Below are positions 10,913 through 24,900 of a stretch of 64,000 bases of DNA, in pieces. A program made the position numbers and the translations under genes. Below the pieces are notes generated by a model, which was not told where the DNA came from, did not search any database, and worked only from the letters and a program-made list of their open reading frames with translations. This stretch comes from Rhizaria sp. SCN 62-66 (Eukaryota > Rhizaria, unplaced). The DNA lies in the NCBI GenBank assembly GCA_001724265.1, contig MEDY01000105.1:1-64000 (forward strand). Reading direction: 5' to 3'. How positions within the stretch are numbered: position 1 is the first letter of the stretch; each line of letters starts with the position of its first letter.

Positions 10913-12244
10913 TTACTTCTGGGCCTTGGGGCCGCCCTTGCTCTTGGCGGCGGCGAGGAAGGACGCGTAGCCGCCGATGGTGGCGTTCTCGTCGAAGAGG
11001 TCGAGCGCGGCCTGGCGCTGCGCCTCGGCGGCCGCGGCCGCGTCGGCCGTCTTGCGCGCGCGGAACGCGTCGACGGGGCGCACGGCGAGCGGGACCTGGC
11101 GCTTCGACACCTGCGGCTCCGCGCGGAGGAACGGGCGCGTCTGCGTGGTCTGGCCCTCGGTAAAAATGGCGTGCTCGTCGAGCCCCAGGTCGCGGAGCAG
11201 CACCTGGTACGTGCGGAAGCGGTGGCGCTGCAAGTACTTGAGCAGGCGGCGGCGCTTGCCCAGCAGCAGGTGGTAGGGTAGCGTCGACGCCTTGTCCTGC
11301 TTGTGGCGCGAGCGGTGCAGCTCCATAACGTTGAGGCGCTCAGTGAGGACGGCGATCTGGACCTCGGTGGAGCCCGTGTCGCCGTCGCGGCGCTTATAAT
11401 GGTCGACGATGGCCGCCGTCTTGGCCTTGCGGATGTCGGCCGAGGACGCGAGGTCCAGAGCAACGGCCTGGCGTGCCAGCGCTACGTGCGCCGCCTCGGC
11501 CGGGTCCGCGGCCTGGCGCGCGAGCCCGTCGAAGAGCACGTTCTGCAGCTTGGCCTCGGAGGACAGGCCCTCGAGCATGGCCGCGCGCGTGAGGTCGTCG
11601 GCCTCGGAGCGCGAGATCGAGTCGTTGCGCGACTTGGTGCGCGCCTTCTCCGTCTTCATAAACTCGGTGTTAGTGTCGTCGTTCTCCGTGGTGTGGCGAA
11701 AGATGTCCGAGTGCGGCCGGTTGCGCGCCACGGCGGCCTTCTTGGCGGCCAGGTACTCGGCGTTGAGCTTCTTGCGCTCCTCGAACGCCGCCACCAGCTC
11801 AGCCGAGCGGCGCGGGTGCACGGCGGGGGGCTGCGCCGCAGCCTTGAGAGGCTGCGCGGCGGCCTGCGCAAAGAGCGACTCGTACTTGGCGACGTACTGG
11901 GCGCGGGAGCGCGTCTCGGGCGCGGTGGCGATGACGGGGCGGGCGGCGACGTACTCGGGGGTGAACTCGGGGTCGATCACCTCGATGTACTCCTCGTCGT
12001 CGTCGTAGCGGCGGTTGCGGCGGGGCATGGAACGCTCAGAGTCGGAGGACATCGCGGCGCGGACCTCGGAGATGGGCGCGACGGCAACAGCGGAGGCGCT
12101 GGTGGTGGTGCGCGCAGAGGCGGCGAGGCGGGCAGACAGAGCAGAGCCAGTAGCCAGGCTGCTCATGTTGCGCGACTGCTGCCGGACGGCGCCCAGGAGC
12201 AGCTGCATGCCTTGCTGTGCTTGAGTGAGAGCACGACCAGACAT
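10913..12244 (-). CDS. MRPS15: Mitochondrial small ribosomal subunit protein uS15m
   Basis: Structural protein of the mitochondrial ribosome small subunit that binds the 12S/15S rRNA. The predicted product is 443 aa from ATG 12244 (MSGRALTQAQQGMQ) to a TAA. The uS15 core is at about residues 281-355, with the signature GDTGSTEVQIAVLTERLNVM, then HRSRHKQDKAS, LLLGKRRRLLKYLQRHRFRT and YQVLLRDLGL. The Arg/Ser/Ala-rich N-terminus without acidic residues looks like a mitochondrial targeting sequence. The long N-terminal extension is typical of mitochondrial uS15 and the protein is about five times bacterial length. The ORF remains open upstream to 12460, but that part is AT-rich and ends in an acceptor-like TTTCCACAG three bases before this ATG, so I chose 12244. 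It is divergently arranged with MDN1. Confidence 0.92.
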   Translation of the reverse strand: MSGRALTQAQQGMQLLLGAVRQQSRNMSSLATGSALSARLAASARTTTSASAVAVAPISEVRAAMSSDSERSMPRRNRRYDDDEEYIEVIDPEFTPEYVAARPVIATAPETRSRAQYVAKYESLFAQAAAQPLKAAAQPPAVHPRRSAELVAAFEERKKLNAEYLAAKKAAVARNRPHSDIFRHTTENDDTNTEFMKTEKARTKSRNDSISRSEADDLTRAAMLEGLSSEAKLQNVLFDGLARQAADPAEAAHVALARQAVALDLASSADIRKAKTAAIVDHYKRRDGDTGSTEVQIAVLTERLNVMELHRSRHKQDKASTLPYHLLLGKRRRLLKYLQRHRFRTYQVLLRDLGLDEHAIFTEGQTTQTRPFLRAEPQVSKRQVPLAVRPVDAFRARKTADAAAAAEAQRQAALDLFDENATIGGYASFLAAAKSKGGPKAQK

Positions 12245-12930
12245 TGTCTGTGGAAATGACAAAAGAGCGACAAGACACGAAATACAGTGAGCAAGGAGCA
12301 TGGCGAGAGAGTGAGTTTGACAGGAGTCGTGTTGCACACAGTCTTCGACGACCGGTCGGGCGACATTAGAGACCGCCCAAAAGACCGTCAATGGCGCTAA
12401 AACTAATGTGAATAGCAAATTAAAAATAAAATTGTGACTGAAATCATTTCTGGGCCGCACATGCGCAACTCTGGCCCCGCACGAGCGCGGTTTTCGCTTT
12501 TGCCGGTAGGTCCCGCGGCCGAGTCTAAGGGCCCGCAGCCACGCTTAGCCGCCCAGCCGAGCGGTGGGAACGGTCACTGCTTTGGCCCTGTGCGTCGCGG
12601 CAGTTGCGTCTGCTGGGACACCTGCCTCCGTCTGATAGCATCATAATTATAATGTTAAATGCAGCGTAACGGGTCTTCTGGGGCATTTGAGCCGCATCAC
12701 TAACGGCGCTCATTTCACCTCGATTATCTTCTTTAAACCTCCCACTGGCTCACCGGACAGTTTTGACTGGTGGACCGCTCCGACACGGAATACCTCCGTT
12801 TCACACTGCTACCATCTTCAAACAGACAACATTGCATTTCTAACTTGCCTTTATTTTTGCCATTCCTCACTTTTGTTCTATAATTTGTGCTACCCAACTT
12901 TCTTCTCCTGTGCAGCCGACCTCCAACCTC
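12245..12930. promoter_or_regulatory. Divergent promoter region of uS15m and MDN1, with probable 5'-leader intron acceptors
   Basis: This 686-bp spacer separates two head-to-head genes. A splice-acceptor-like CATTTCCACAG ends at 12248 (- strand), 3 nt before the uS15m ATG. CTTCTCCTGTGCAG ends at 12915 (+ strand), 15 nt before the MDN1 ATG. I could not identify the matching first exons, so leader introns are inferred. A GC-richer patch at about 12460-12620 has no recognised coding content. Confidence 0.5.
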
Positions 12931-15900
12931 ATGGATTTGCATCAGGTTGCCAAAGGTCTGCACGACCTCTTCATAGCCTTCCCGGCTCTGTTGAACGATG
13001 CCACAGTGCCCGTCGCCGACAAGGCGAAGGAACTTTACTCCACACATGACGTCCTGCAGGTTCTCGCCTTCCTGCAGATGCCTATCGTCCCCGCCACGCT
13101 CACTGCCGCCGCCGCCACCTCCGCCGCCTCCACAACGGCCGACGCGGCTTCGACGCTGCCTGCGGGCAAGCTGGGCCAGCAGAAGCGCCGCAACGCGCCC
13201 TCCACGTCCGACGCCGCGCCCACGAAGAAGCGTGCCTCCCCCGGCGCGCACGCGGGCGCCCACGACGACGACGACGACGACGGCGACGCGCGGGCTGACC
13301 CCGTCTCGGCGCTCTCGCCCGCCGTGCTCGCCGCGCTCGCCAGCGCCGCCGCCTCGGCCGCCTCGGGCTCCAGCTCGAGCAGCAAGGCAGGCGGCCGCGG
13401 CGCCTCGGCTGCGTCGGCGTCGCCGCTGTCGTCGCCGACGGCGATGGTGACCGCGCTGAGCGGCTTCGTCGCGCGCCTCTTCCTGGGCTCGGCGCTGGCG
13501 CCGCTGCCGTCGGCCACGCAGCGCGCCGCCGCGCTTGCTGCCGCGCTCGCCTTTGCGCCCATCCTCGCCCCGCTGCTTGCGCACTTCGCGCCCGCGCTGT
13601 CCTTTCAGCCCGCTTTCCCCCCGCGCGCCCACAAGGCCTCCGCTGCTGCGCCTGCCGCCGCGACTGCGCTGGCACCGACGCCCGCCGAGGCGCACAGCCT
13701 GTTAGCGACGCTCGAGGCGCTGACGGTGGCGGCCGCCGTGGTGCCCGCGGCGCTGCCCTCGGTGCTGCGCGCCGTCGCTGCGCTGCCCGTCCCGCTGCCC
13801 GCGCTCTCGGGCCTCGTCGTCCCGCTCGCCGCCGACCCTGGCAGCACCAACACCAAGTCAGAGTCCGCGTCCAGCGGCAGTGGCGGCGGCAAGGACGCCG
13901 CGGTGGCGGCGGCGGTGGCGACGCGCTTCGTGGCGCTGCTGCAGGACCTGCTGGCGCTGCACCCGGCCGCGCCCGCCGTGCTCGTCTCGCTCTCGCACGG
14001 GCTCTGGGCCCCGCTCGCCGCGCTCGTCGCCCCGCCGCCGACCGCCGCCGCGGCCTCTGCAGCCTCCGCGGCCGCCGCGGTCAAGGCGGAGCCCGCCGTG
14101 GCGGGGCTGGCGCGCGGCGGCCGCAGCCTGGGGCTGGGACTCGAGCTCACCGTCCACGGCCCCGCGCCGCCCCCGTCCGCCTCCGGCCTTGCCGCTGCTG
14201 CCGCGGCCGCCGCTGCGACGGCCTCGTCATCGGCGACGGCGGGGCTGGTGGCCACGGCGCTGTCGCCCGAATCGGTCGCGGCCGCGGCCCCCGTGCAGCC
14301 CTCGGCGCTGGCCCGCGCGCGCCGCCCAGTGGCTCTGCTGCCCGCCCGCGCGCGCGCCGCGCTGGTGACTGCGCTGGCTTCGGTCAGCCACCTCTCGCCG
14401 CACGACCGCGCCAAGCTCGCCAACTCCGTCGCCTTTGCCTACGCGGCCGCGGTCTCTCACAGTAATGCCCACAGTAGCACTGCTGCTGCGAGCGGCACGG
14501 CGGCCCCCGGCGACGCGCTGCGCGGATTTTCGCTCTCGGCGCTGTCTGCGCAGGCGCGCGCGGCGTCGTGGGTGCCGCTCGTGGGCCAGGCGCGCGCCAA
14601 CACGCTTGCGCTCGCGCTCGCGCTCGCTGCGCCCGCCCTGGCCTCCAGCGCCACGACCTCGGCCACTGCGGGCGAGAGCGAGGCCGAGGCCACCGCCGCC
14701 GCGGTCGCCGCGGGTGGCGCGCTGCCGCTGCCGACGCTCGCGCGCTGGCAGGACGCCGCGTGCGCGCGCCTCGCCCAGTCCTTCGCCTCCTCGCAGGACG
14801 ATGACGCGCCCGCAGCCGCGGCCGCCTCGAGCGCCGCCGCTGCCGCCGCCGCCGTGGCGGCGGGCGCGGTGAGCCCGGTGACGGGGACGTTCTTCGCGCT
14901 GCCGCCCGTCGCCGCGACGGCGACTGCGGTGCCCGGCGCCGCCTCGGCCGTCGCCGCTGTGTCCGTCTGCGGCGTCACCGTCCCCGTCCGCCCCGGCCGC
15001 GCCACCGCGAGCGCCGCCGCCTCGGAGTCGGCCGCCACCGCCAGCGCGCGCGAGTACGTTGCGATCGAGAGCTCTGCGGCCGCAGTGCGGTCCGTGGCGA
15101 TGGCGCTCAACGAGGCGCGGCCGATCCTGCTCGAAGGCCCCGCCGGGTGCGGCAAGTCGCTGCTGATCAACCACCTGGCGCGGCTGACGCGCAACGAGGA
15201 CTACCTGCGCATCTACATGGACGACCAGATGGACTCCAAGACGCTGCTGGGTACGCAGACGTGCACCGACATCCCCGGCGAGTTCGTGTGGCGGCCCGGA
15301 GCGCTGGCTCAGGCCATGACGCAAGGCCGCTGGGTCGTGCTCGAGGATGTGCACCGCGCGCAGTTCGAGGTGCTCGCATCGCTCATTCCGCTCTTCGAGA
15401 AGAACGTGCTGCTCATCCCCGGTCGCGCCGAGGTGCTCACGGCCGCGCCTGGCTTCCGCTTCCTGGCCACGTGGACCACGGGCGGCGCCTCACTCACGCC
15501 GGCCTTCCTGCGGCGGCACGCGACCGAGATGCGCCAGCGCGGCGACGCGGCGGGCGCCGAGGCCGCGGCCGCGCAGGCCGTGCTGGCCGCCAAGGCCGAT
15601 GCGCTGCCCGACGGCTCCGACTCTGACGACGACGGCGGCGACCAGATCGGCGCCGCCGCCGCCGCCACGGCCGCCAACGCCGCGCACGCCGCCGCCGAGG
15701 CCGCGCAGCGCAAGCGTCAGGAGGCCGCGCTGCTGGCCGCCGGTCTCGACGCCGCCGCGACCTCGGTTGGCGCGCTGACGCCGTACACGCCGCTGACCAC
15801 GACGCCCGCGGCCGCTCTGGCGCAGCTGGCGTCGCAGGCGTCGACGGCGACGTCGCCAGCTCACGTCCTGCTGCACCGGCTCTTCACGCGCGTGATCCTG

Positions 15901-18900
15901 CCGCCGCTGTCGGCTGACGACGTGGCCGCCATCCTCGCGCGCTCCTTCCCCTACCTGCGCGCGCTCGCGGGCGTCGTCCCCGCCGTGCTCAACACGGCCG
16001 CGCGCTTCGCCGCCCCCGCCACGGTGGCGCAGGGCTTCCTGGTGCAGGCGCAGGTGGACGCGCCCGCCGAGGGCACGGATGAGGCCGTGGCCGCTGACGT
16101 CGTGCAGCAGACGGCCGCGCTGCTCGCCTCGTCCTCCGCCGCGGCTTCGGCCTCGGCCGCCGCCGTCGCCGCCACCAAGGCGGCCGCGCTGGCCGTGACC
16201 TCGATGGCGGGCCCCTCGCCCTTCGGCGGCGCGTGCACCGTGTCGCTGCGCCGCGTGCTGTCGTTCGCGGACCGCGTGCAGCGCATTGTGCGCCTTGCGC
16301 AGGCGCTGCCCGTCGCGGGCGCCGCCGCCGCCGCCGCGCTCGCGCCTGACTCGCTGCAGCTGCAGCTCACGCAGGACCTCGCGCTCGACGTCGTCCGCGC
16401 CGCGCTCGACGTCTTCACGGCCGCCGCAGTCCCCACGGCCTCGGCGCACGCCCAGGCCAAGCGCCGCGCAGTGATCCTGGCCGCGGCGTCGCTGTGGCAG
16501 GTCCCGCGCGCCGGGCTTGAGGCCGCGCTGGCGCACAAGCCGACGGTGCTGGTGACCGACACCGAGGTGCGCGTGGGCCGCTACGGGCTGCCGCGCAACC
16601 GCGCGCAGTCGCTGGTGCAGCTGTCTGACCCGCGCGGCAGCAAGTTCTCGCTCACGCGCCACGCGCTCGTCAACATGGAGCGCTTCTACGCGGGCATCTG
16701 CTCCGAGGAGCCGCTGCTGCTGGTCGGCGAGACGGGCAACGGCAAGACGACCATCGTGCAGTACCTGGCCGCGCAGCTGGGGCAGACGCTGCACGTGCAC
16801 AACATGAACCAGCAGTCTGAGGCCTCAGACTTGCTCGGCGGCTTCAAGCCCGTGGAGCTGCGCGTCGCGTGCGTGCCGCTCATGAACGAGTTCGGACAGC
16901 TCTTCCCCAAGACATTCTCGCGCGTCTCGAACAAGACCTTCCTGACGCAGATCAAACAGGCCTTCGACGCCAAGAACTGGAAGCTCGTCGTCCACTGCTT
17001 CAAGCAGACGCTCAAGAACGTCCAGGCCAAGCTCCGCAGCTCCGCCTCCGCCTCTGCCGCCTCTGCTGCGGATGACTCCGCGGCCGCGACGAGCGACAAG
17101 GCGCCCGTGAGCGCGGCGCTGCAGGCGCGCTGGGTGTCGTTCGCGCGCGAGGTGCAGCTCTTCGAGCGCCGCCTGCAGCAGACATCATCCTTCGCCTTCT
17201 GGTTCGCCGAGGGCTCGCTGGTCAAGGCCATCCGCGACGGCCACTGGGTGCTGTTGGACGAGGTGAACCTGGCCTCGGCCGAGACGCTGGACCGCCTGGC
17301 CTCGTTGCTCGAGGACTCGGCGGGCTCGGTCACGCTGACCGAGCGCGGCGACATCGAGACGGTGCGCCGCCACCCGGGCTTCCGCCTTTTTGCGTGCATG
17401 AACCCGGCCACGGACGCGGGCAAGAAGGACCTCCCGGCGCACATCCGCGAGCGCTTCAACGAGATCTTCGTGACGGACATCGAGGACGAGCAAGACCTCG
17501 ACCTTATCGTCCGCGAGGCCCTCGCCGACGCCTCGGGCTCCCAGCACAACGCCGTCAACGTCGCCGCCATCGTGTCGTGGTTCCGCCACGTCAAGCTGCT
17601 GTGCCGCTCCGTGCTGCTTGACGGCGCCCAGCGCCACCCGCACTACTCGCCGCGCTCGCTCGTCCGCGCGCTGCGCTTCGCCAAGAAGCAGGCGCAATAC
17701 TACGGCACCCTGCGCGCGCTCTACGAAGGCATCTGCCTGTCGTTCGCGTCGCCGCTGCACCCCGACTCGCGCCTGCTGCTCGATTCGCTGCTGTGGCAGC
17801 ACATCTTCTGCCCCGCGTACCGCACCGCCATCGGCCAGCCTGGCACCGCGCCCGCGGCCCCCGCGCTGGGCTCGGTGCCGCCCGTGGCGACGCAGCAGCA
17901 GGACCAGCAGATGCTGCTTAAGTTCCTGTCCAACTACACGGCTGCGGCGCTGCGCCAGGCCGCCGAGCGCGGCTACATCGCCATGGGCCCCCATGCGCTT
18001 GCGCCGGGCCCGCTGCCGCCGCGCCCCGTGGACACGTACATCGTGACGCCCACGGTCGAGGCGCGTCTCGGCGACGTCGCGCGCGCGGTCGTGTCGCGTC
18101 TGCCCGTGCTGCTGCAGGGCCCGACCTCGGCCGGCAAGACGTCGCTCGTGACGTACCTGGCCGACGTGACGGGCAACAAGTGCGTGCGCATCAATAACCA
18201 CCTGCACACGGACGTGCAGGAGTACATAGGCTCTTACGTTACCGACGCTGACGGCAACCTCACGTTCCAGGAGGGTATCCTCGTCACGGCCGTGCGCAAC
18301 GGCTACTGGATCATCCTCGACGAGCTGAACCTCGCGCCCTCCGAGGTGCTCGAGTCGCTCAACCGTCTGCTGGACGACAACAACGAGATCTTCATTGCCG
18401 AGACGCAGGAGACGGTGCACGCGCACCCCAACTTCCTGCTCTTCGCGACGCAGAACCCGCCCGGGCTCTACGGCGGTCGTAAGGTGCTGTCGCGCGCCTT
18501 CACGAACCGGTTCGTGCAGCTGCACTGCGACGACCTGCCCGAGGACGAGCTCGTCACCATTCTCGAGCGCCGCTGCAAGATCCCTTCGTCGTACGCACAG
18601 AAGATGGTCGACATCATGCGCGATCTGCAGAAGAAGCGCCAGGCCGCGTCCTCGGGCGTCTTCGCGGGCAAGAAGTCGCTTCTCACGCCGCGTGACCTTT
18701 TCCGCTGGGCGGACCGCAAGCCGGCGTCGATGAAGGACCTGGCCGAGGACGGTTTCCTGCTCCTCGGCGAGCGTCTGCGCAACGAGGAGGCCAAGACGGC
18801 CGTGCGCGGCGTGCTCGAGGAGCACTGCAAGTGCACCATCGACCTGACCGACATCTACACGCGTCAGGCCGTGCCCGAGCTCGAGGGCAAGCGCGCGCCG

Positions 18901-21900
18901 CTGACGGCCGAGCAGGACGCCGCGCGCCGCGCCGCCGCCGCGCAGGCCGCGCGCGACGAGGCCACGGACAAGATGCTCCGCGGTGGCGGCAAGCAGATCC
19001 GCAAGCAGCGCGCGCTCGAGGCCAAGGCCCGCAAGGCCCGCGCCGGCGCCAACGCTGCCATGGCCGACGAGGACGACGACAACGCTGCCGAGGTCGCCGA
19101 GGCCGAGGCTTTTGCGGCCGCGGGCGAGGTGATGACCGCGGAGGAGCTCGCCATGGAGAAGGAGGTCCAGGAAGAGCTGTCCAAGATCGGCTCCGTCGCG
19201 TGGACCTTCTCGATGCGGCGCCTTTTCACGCTGGTGTACCGCTGCGTGGAGCACGACGAGCCTGTGCTGCTGGTCGGCGCCACGGGCGCGGGCAAAACCA
19301 CGGTGTGCCAGATCCTGGCGCTCGTGCTGCGCCGCAAGCTCACCATCATTAACTGCCACCAGCACACCGAGACGTCGGACTTCCTCGGCGGGCTGCGGCC
19401 CGTGCGCGGCAAGAGTGGCGCCGCCAGCGCGCTCATCACCGCCGTGTCCGCGCTCGCCGCGCCCGCCGCGGCGACGCAGCAGGCCGCCACGCTCGCGGCT
19501 GAGCTCATCGCCGCCGCGCTCGTCGAGGTCGCCGCCGCCGCGGCCGCCAGCCCGCCCGCGGCGTCGCCCGCGGACGCTCTCGCGCCGACTCCGTTCCCCA
19601 ATACGCCCAATCTCAACGCCGCCGCCGCTGCGGACGCCGACGCGAGTGACGCCGACGCGGCCGCGCTGGCTCAGCGCCTGGAGATGCAGGAGAAGCTGCT
19701 CAAGCCGCTCAAGAACGCGGCCGCCGCGCTCAAGGCGTTGCCCGCGGCGCCCGAGACTGCGGACGACGCCGCGGCTCAGCAGACGGCGTCTGACCTGGCG
19801 CGCTGGTTTGAGAAGGTGCGCACTGCCGTGGAGAAGGCTTCCAAGGCGCTGCGCACGGCCAGCAAGACGGCCACGGGCGACGCGCTCGCGGGCGGCGCCG
19901 GCGCAGACTCGCTCACCGCCGCACTCGCCGCAATGCACCTCTCCGCGACGCCCGCGGACGCCGTGGCGAGCGCGTTCGGCGCGCTCGAGACGGCGCTGGC
20001 AGCGCTGGCGCCCGGCGTGCCCGAGGCGCAGCCGCTGGTGCAGAAGTTCAACGCACTGTTCGAATGGAAGGACGGCGCGTTGGTGACGGCGATGAAGGAG
20101 GGCCACCTGCTGCTGCTGGACGAGATCTCGCTCGCCGACGACGCCGTTCTGGAGCGCCTCAACTCGGTGCTCGAGCCCTCGCGCACGCTGTTCCTGGCCG
20201 AGAAGGGCGGCGAGGCCGTCGAGTCCATCACGGCGCACCGCAACTTCGCCATCGTGGCCACCATGAACCCCGGTGGCGACTTCGGCAAGAAGGAGCTTTC
20301 GCCCGCGCTGCGCAACCGTTTCACCGAGATCTGGGTCCCGCACCTGGAGAACCGCGAGGACCTGATCGCGATCATCCGCGAGCGCTTCCTTATGCCGCTC
20401 TCGCCGCGCGGCCGCGCCTCGCAGAACTCGCACCTGCCCGCAGGCGACGCCGCGACCGCGGATCCCGCGCTGGCGGCCGTGATCGCCGCGCGCGAGGCGC
20501 AGTTGCCCGCGCTGGCCGAGGAGTTCTCCGCGCTGCTGCTCGACTTCATCGCCTACTTCAACGGGCTCAAGCTGCACCGCCGTCAATTTTCGCTCCGCGA
20601 CATCCTCGCCTGGGTGAGTCTCATGACACGCCTCTTCCTGCAGCCGCCCGTGACCGCGTCCGTGTCCGCGTCGGCCGCGCAGTTCGCCGACGCTGACCCC
20701 GCGGCCGCGCGTGCCGCGATGGAGCTGTGCTACGTGCACGCCGCGTCACTGGTCGTGCTTGACGGTCTCTCTGTCGGAGCTGCGGACGGCGACTCGCAGG
20801 CCTCGCTGGCCAAGGAGCAGGGCTGCATCGACTTCCTGCTCTCGCAGCTGCCCGAGGCCTCACGCCCGGCGCTGCTGGCCACGCTGACCTACGCCGACGT
20901 CAAGGTGCAGCGCCCGCTCACGCTGCCGCCGCCCTCCGCGGCCGCGGCCGAGGCCGGGCATCACGGCCACTTCGGCGTCGAGCCCTTCTTCATCCCGCGC
21001 GGCGCGCAGCCGGCCCCTGCGTCGCTGCCCTTTGCGGCCGACGCGCAGTCGACGGGCATCAACCTCGTCCGCGTGCTGCGTGCGCTGCAGCTGCCGCGCG
21101 CTGTGCTGCTCGAAGGCTCGCCTGGTGTCGGCAAGACGTCGCTCATCTCGGCGCTGGCCAAATTGGCGGGCCACCGCCTGGTGCGCGTGAACCTGTCCGA
21201 GCAGACGGACATGCTTGACCTGCTGGGCTCCGACCTCCCGGTGCCCGGCGGCGACGGCGGCCAGTTCACCTGGTGCGACGGCGTCTTCCTGCAGGCGCTC
21301 AAGGCCGGCGACTGGGTGCTGCTCGACGAGCTCAACCTCGCCTCACAGAGCGTGCTTGAGGGCCTTAACGCCGTGCTTGACCACCGTGCGCAGATCTACC
21401 TGCCCGAGCTCGACAAGACGTTCAACTGCCCGCCCACGTTCCGCCTCTTTGCCGCACAGAACCCCATGGCGCAGGGCGGTGGCCGCAAGGGCCTGCCGTC
21501 GTCGTTCCTGAACCGCTTCACCAAGGTGTGGCTGCACGCGATGACGACGCGCGACCTCTACGGCATCGCCACCAAGCTGTACCCCGACATCAAGCCCGAC
21601 TACATCTCGCTCATGATCGCCTTCAACGAGGCCGTGCACCGCGACACGATGGTGTCCCGCGCTTACGGCCGCCAGGGCGCGCCGTGGGAGTTCAACCTGC
21701 GTGACGTCTTCCGCTGGTGCGACCTCGTGCGCAACTCGGCCACCGACGCGGGCTGCATCCTCGACGCCTCGCAGCAGAGCAAGGCCGAATCCGCTTCTGT
21801 TGCCTGCGCCGATACCCCCGAGCACGGCGCCGCTGACAGTGCCAGCGCCACCGCCATGGTGCTGGCCGGCGCGCAGCCCTCGCTGGGCTCCGCGCTCGCG

Positions 21901-24900
21901 CTGGAGCACCCGGGCGCGTTCCTCGACCTCATCTACCTGCAGCGCATGCGCTCCGAGGGCGATCGCCGCGCGATGGCGGCCCGCTTCGCGCTTGTGTGCG
22001 CGCAGCTCAACGCCGCTCTGGCGCTCCGCCGCGCACGCGCCCAGCTCGCCGCCTCCCGCTCCGCGGGCGCCATGGCCGACTCGGACTCAGAGGACGCGCA
22101 GGCGCTCGAGCAGGAGGAGGCCGAGGAGAGCACGGACGCCGACGATGTGGGCGGCGACGAGGCGCTCGCGCTGCAGGAGCCAGTGCCCGAGTACGCGCCC
22201 GTGGACGCGACGCCCGAGGTGGAGCTCACCGACAAGGTCTTCCGCATCGGCGACGCCTGGCTCCCGCGCCTGCCTGCGCGCCTCGGCGCCACTGCGGGCG
22301 CGCTTGCCCCTACGGCCACTCACGCCAAGTCGGGCCCCGACGCGGACCCGGCGGCGTTCCTCTCAGTGCCCGGCGGCGGCGCGGACCCGGCCGCTGACTC
22401 GCTGCTGCTGCACCAGCAGCTGCGCCCGCTGCGCCACCTCGCGCGCTGCGTGTCGCGCGGCTGGCCCGTGATCCTGGCTGGCGACGCCGCCTCGGGCAAG
22501 ACCTCGCTCATCCGCCTGCTCGCGCGCGCCACCAACAACGAGCTGCATGAGATCGCGATGTCGTCCTCGGCCGACGCCACGGACCTGCTGGGCTGCTTCG
22601 AGCAGGTCGACTGGGACCGCCACCGCGCCGGAGTCATCCGCAGCGCCTCGCAGCTGCACTCCTTCGTGTCGACCTCGCTGCTCGTCGGGCTGCCCACCGC
22701 CGCGCCCGACGCGCGCGCGCTGCTCGTCGCCGCCGCGGGTGCTTGGGAGCGCTTCTCCACGCTCGAGGCTGCCGAGGCGCGCGTGCTCGCTGCCGCCGCC
22801 ACCGCTGCTGCTGGTGGCGCTGCCGCCGCCGTGCCCGCTGCCGGCAAGGACACGCTCGAGGCGCTTGCGCCCCAGGCCGCCCAGTCTGCCACGCCATGCT
22901 TTGGCGAGGACACCTACAGCGCGTTGCGTGGCTTCTTTGACGCCGCCGAGGCCGCCGTGGCCTTCGTCGAGTCGTCGCTGGTGGACGCGGCCGAGCAGGC
23001 ACGTCTGCGCGCGGGCTCGGCGCCGTCGTCGGCGCTGCACAGCCTGTCGCTGCCGAAGCATCTTCGCCCGCAGACGGTGCGCGCGACGGCCGCGACGTTC
23101 CAGCACAACACGACCAACGCGAAGCTGGCCGTCGGCCGCTTCGAGTGGATCGACGGCACACTGCTCAACGCGCTCGAGCGCGGCCACTGGCTCGTGCTCG
23201 ACAACGTCAACTTCTGCAACCCCACTGTGCTGGACCGTCTCAACGGTTTGCTCGAGCCCGGAGGCACGTTGCTCGTGTCCGAGTGTGGCCTCGTCGACGG
23301 CGAGCCGCGCATAGTGACGCCGCACCCCAACTTCCGCATCTTCCTCACGCTCGACCCGCAGTTCGGCGAGATCTCCCGCGCCATGCGCAACCGCTGCGTG
23401 GAGATCGTCTTTCCGCACTCGGTCGGCGCCGCGGACCTGCCGCTGACTGCGCACCGCGTCGCCGCGCACGCCGCGCTGCTGGCCAACACGGCCCGCGCGC
23501 CGCTGTCGCTGGCCTCGCGCGCCTTCTCCGCGCTGGGCCTCGCGCCCGCGCAACTGGCCGCCGCCGGGCTGGGCCGCAGCCCGCCACTGCCGGTCGACCC
23601 CGCCGCGCTCTTCTCGCTCTCGCACCCGCTCGGCATGCTCACCTTCGCCGAGCTCGCCTGCGCGCCCGCCGCGGCGCCGCTCACGCTCGCCGCCGCCGCC
23701 GTAGCGGGGGCCGCGCGCACCGCGGGCCCCACCGCTGCCGCGGGCGAGGTCGCGTCCCCCGACGCGCTCTTCACCGAGCTGCTTCACGCCTCGGCCACCG
23801 CGCGCGCCGTCGCCGAGCGCCGCCGCGCCACGGCCGCTGCGAACCGTGCCGCCGCCGCCGCCGCGTCCGCCGCCGCCCGCGCCCGCCAGGCCGCCTCGCG
23901 CGGCGGCGTGCTGTCGCTGCCCGCGCTGGCTTCTGCCGCCGCGGCCGCGCCCTCTGCCGCGCCGCTGTCGCTGGCGGCCGCGCTGGCGCCGTCAACGCTG
24001 CGCGATCTGACCGCGATGGTCGCCGCGCTGGGCGTGCCGGGCCACGCGCTCTGCTCGTTTTTTGCGCAGATGCACACGGCGATGCAGCTGCTCCCGCCGC
24101 TGCTCTCAGCGTCCTCCGCCGTCGCCAACGCCTACGCGTCCTCCGCCGTCAGCCTCTCGTCGCCCGTGCCCGCGTCGTCGTCCGCGCTGGGCTTTGCCGC
24201 GGGCGCCAACGGCGGCGCTGCCGGCGCGGGCGCGGGCCCCCGCCACCGCGTGTGGTCGATCCGCAACCTGGGCCGCTGGGCCGCGCTTACAGTCACGCTC
24301 GTGCAGCAGCAACGCACGGCGGCCGCGCTGGTGCCCGCCACGGGCGCGCGCCCCGCCCCCGTGGACGGCATGCAGCTGCTCTGGGACTCGTTCTTCCACG
24401 CCTACACGCTCAACCGCTTCCGCGGCCACCCGCTCGTGCGCCAGTTCGCGCCCCGCGCCTTTACCGCGCTCGCCGCCAACACGCTCTTCGCGCTGGCGCC
24501 CGCGCTGGCGCCCGTCGTCGCGCCGCTGCCCGCGCCGCTGCCCGCGCTGATGCCGCCCGCGGCGCTGGCGCAGCAGCAGGTCGACCTGTCGTTGCTGTCG
24601 CCCTCGCTCTACCCCAGCGACTCGGCCGCTGCCGCGTTGCGGTCGTCCTCGGCGCCGCCCGCCGCGGCCGCCGCGCTGCGCGACCTGGCGACGCTCGAGC
24701 ACTGCGCGTTGGCCGCCATCGCGCGCTTCCCGCTGCCGCCTGCCGAAGGCCCCGCGGCTTCGGTGGCCGTCGCGCTCGTGCGGCTGCTTGCGCTGCGCGA
24801 CCTCACCGAGGCCTGCGCCACCGCGGCCGCCTCCGCCGCCGGCGACGCGCCCATGCCCTCCGGCGTCAAGATGGAGGACGGCTCCGCGGCCTCGTCCGCC

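Noticed and set aside
12245-12460. N-terminal extension of uS15m back to 12460
   Set aside because: AT-rich leader sequence separated from the targeting peptide by an acceptor-like CCACAG just before the ATG at 12244.
12910-12930. MDN1 start at the first codon of the open frame (12910)
   Set aside because: That codon is GTG within CTGTGCAG, an acceptor-like site; the first ATG is 12931.
17185-20739. 1184-aa open frame antisense to MDN1
   Set aside because: Shadow of the GC-rich Midasin exon; it covers conserved AAA modules on the opposite strand and encodes only biased Arg/His/Leu-rich sequence.
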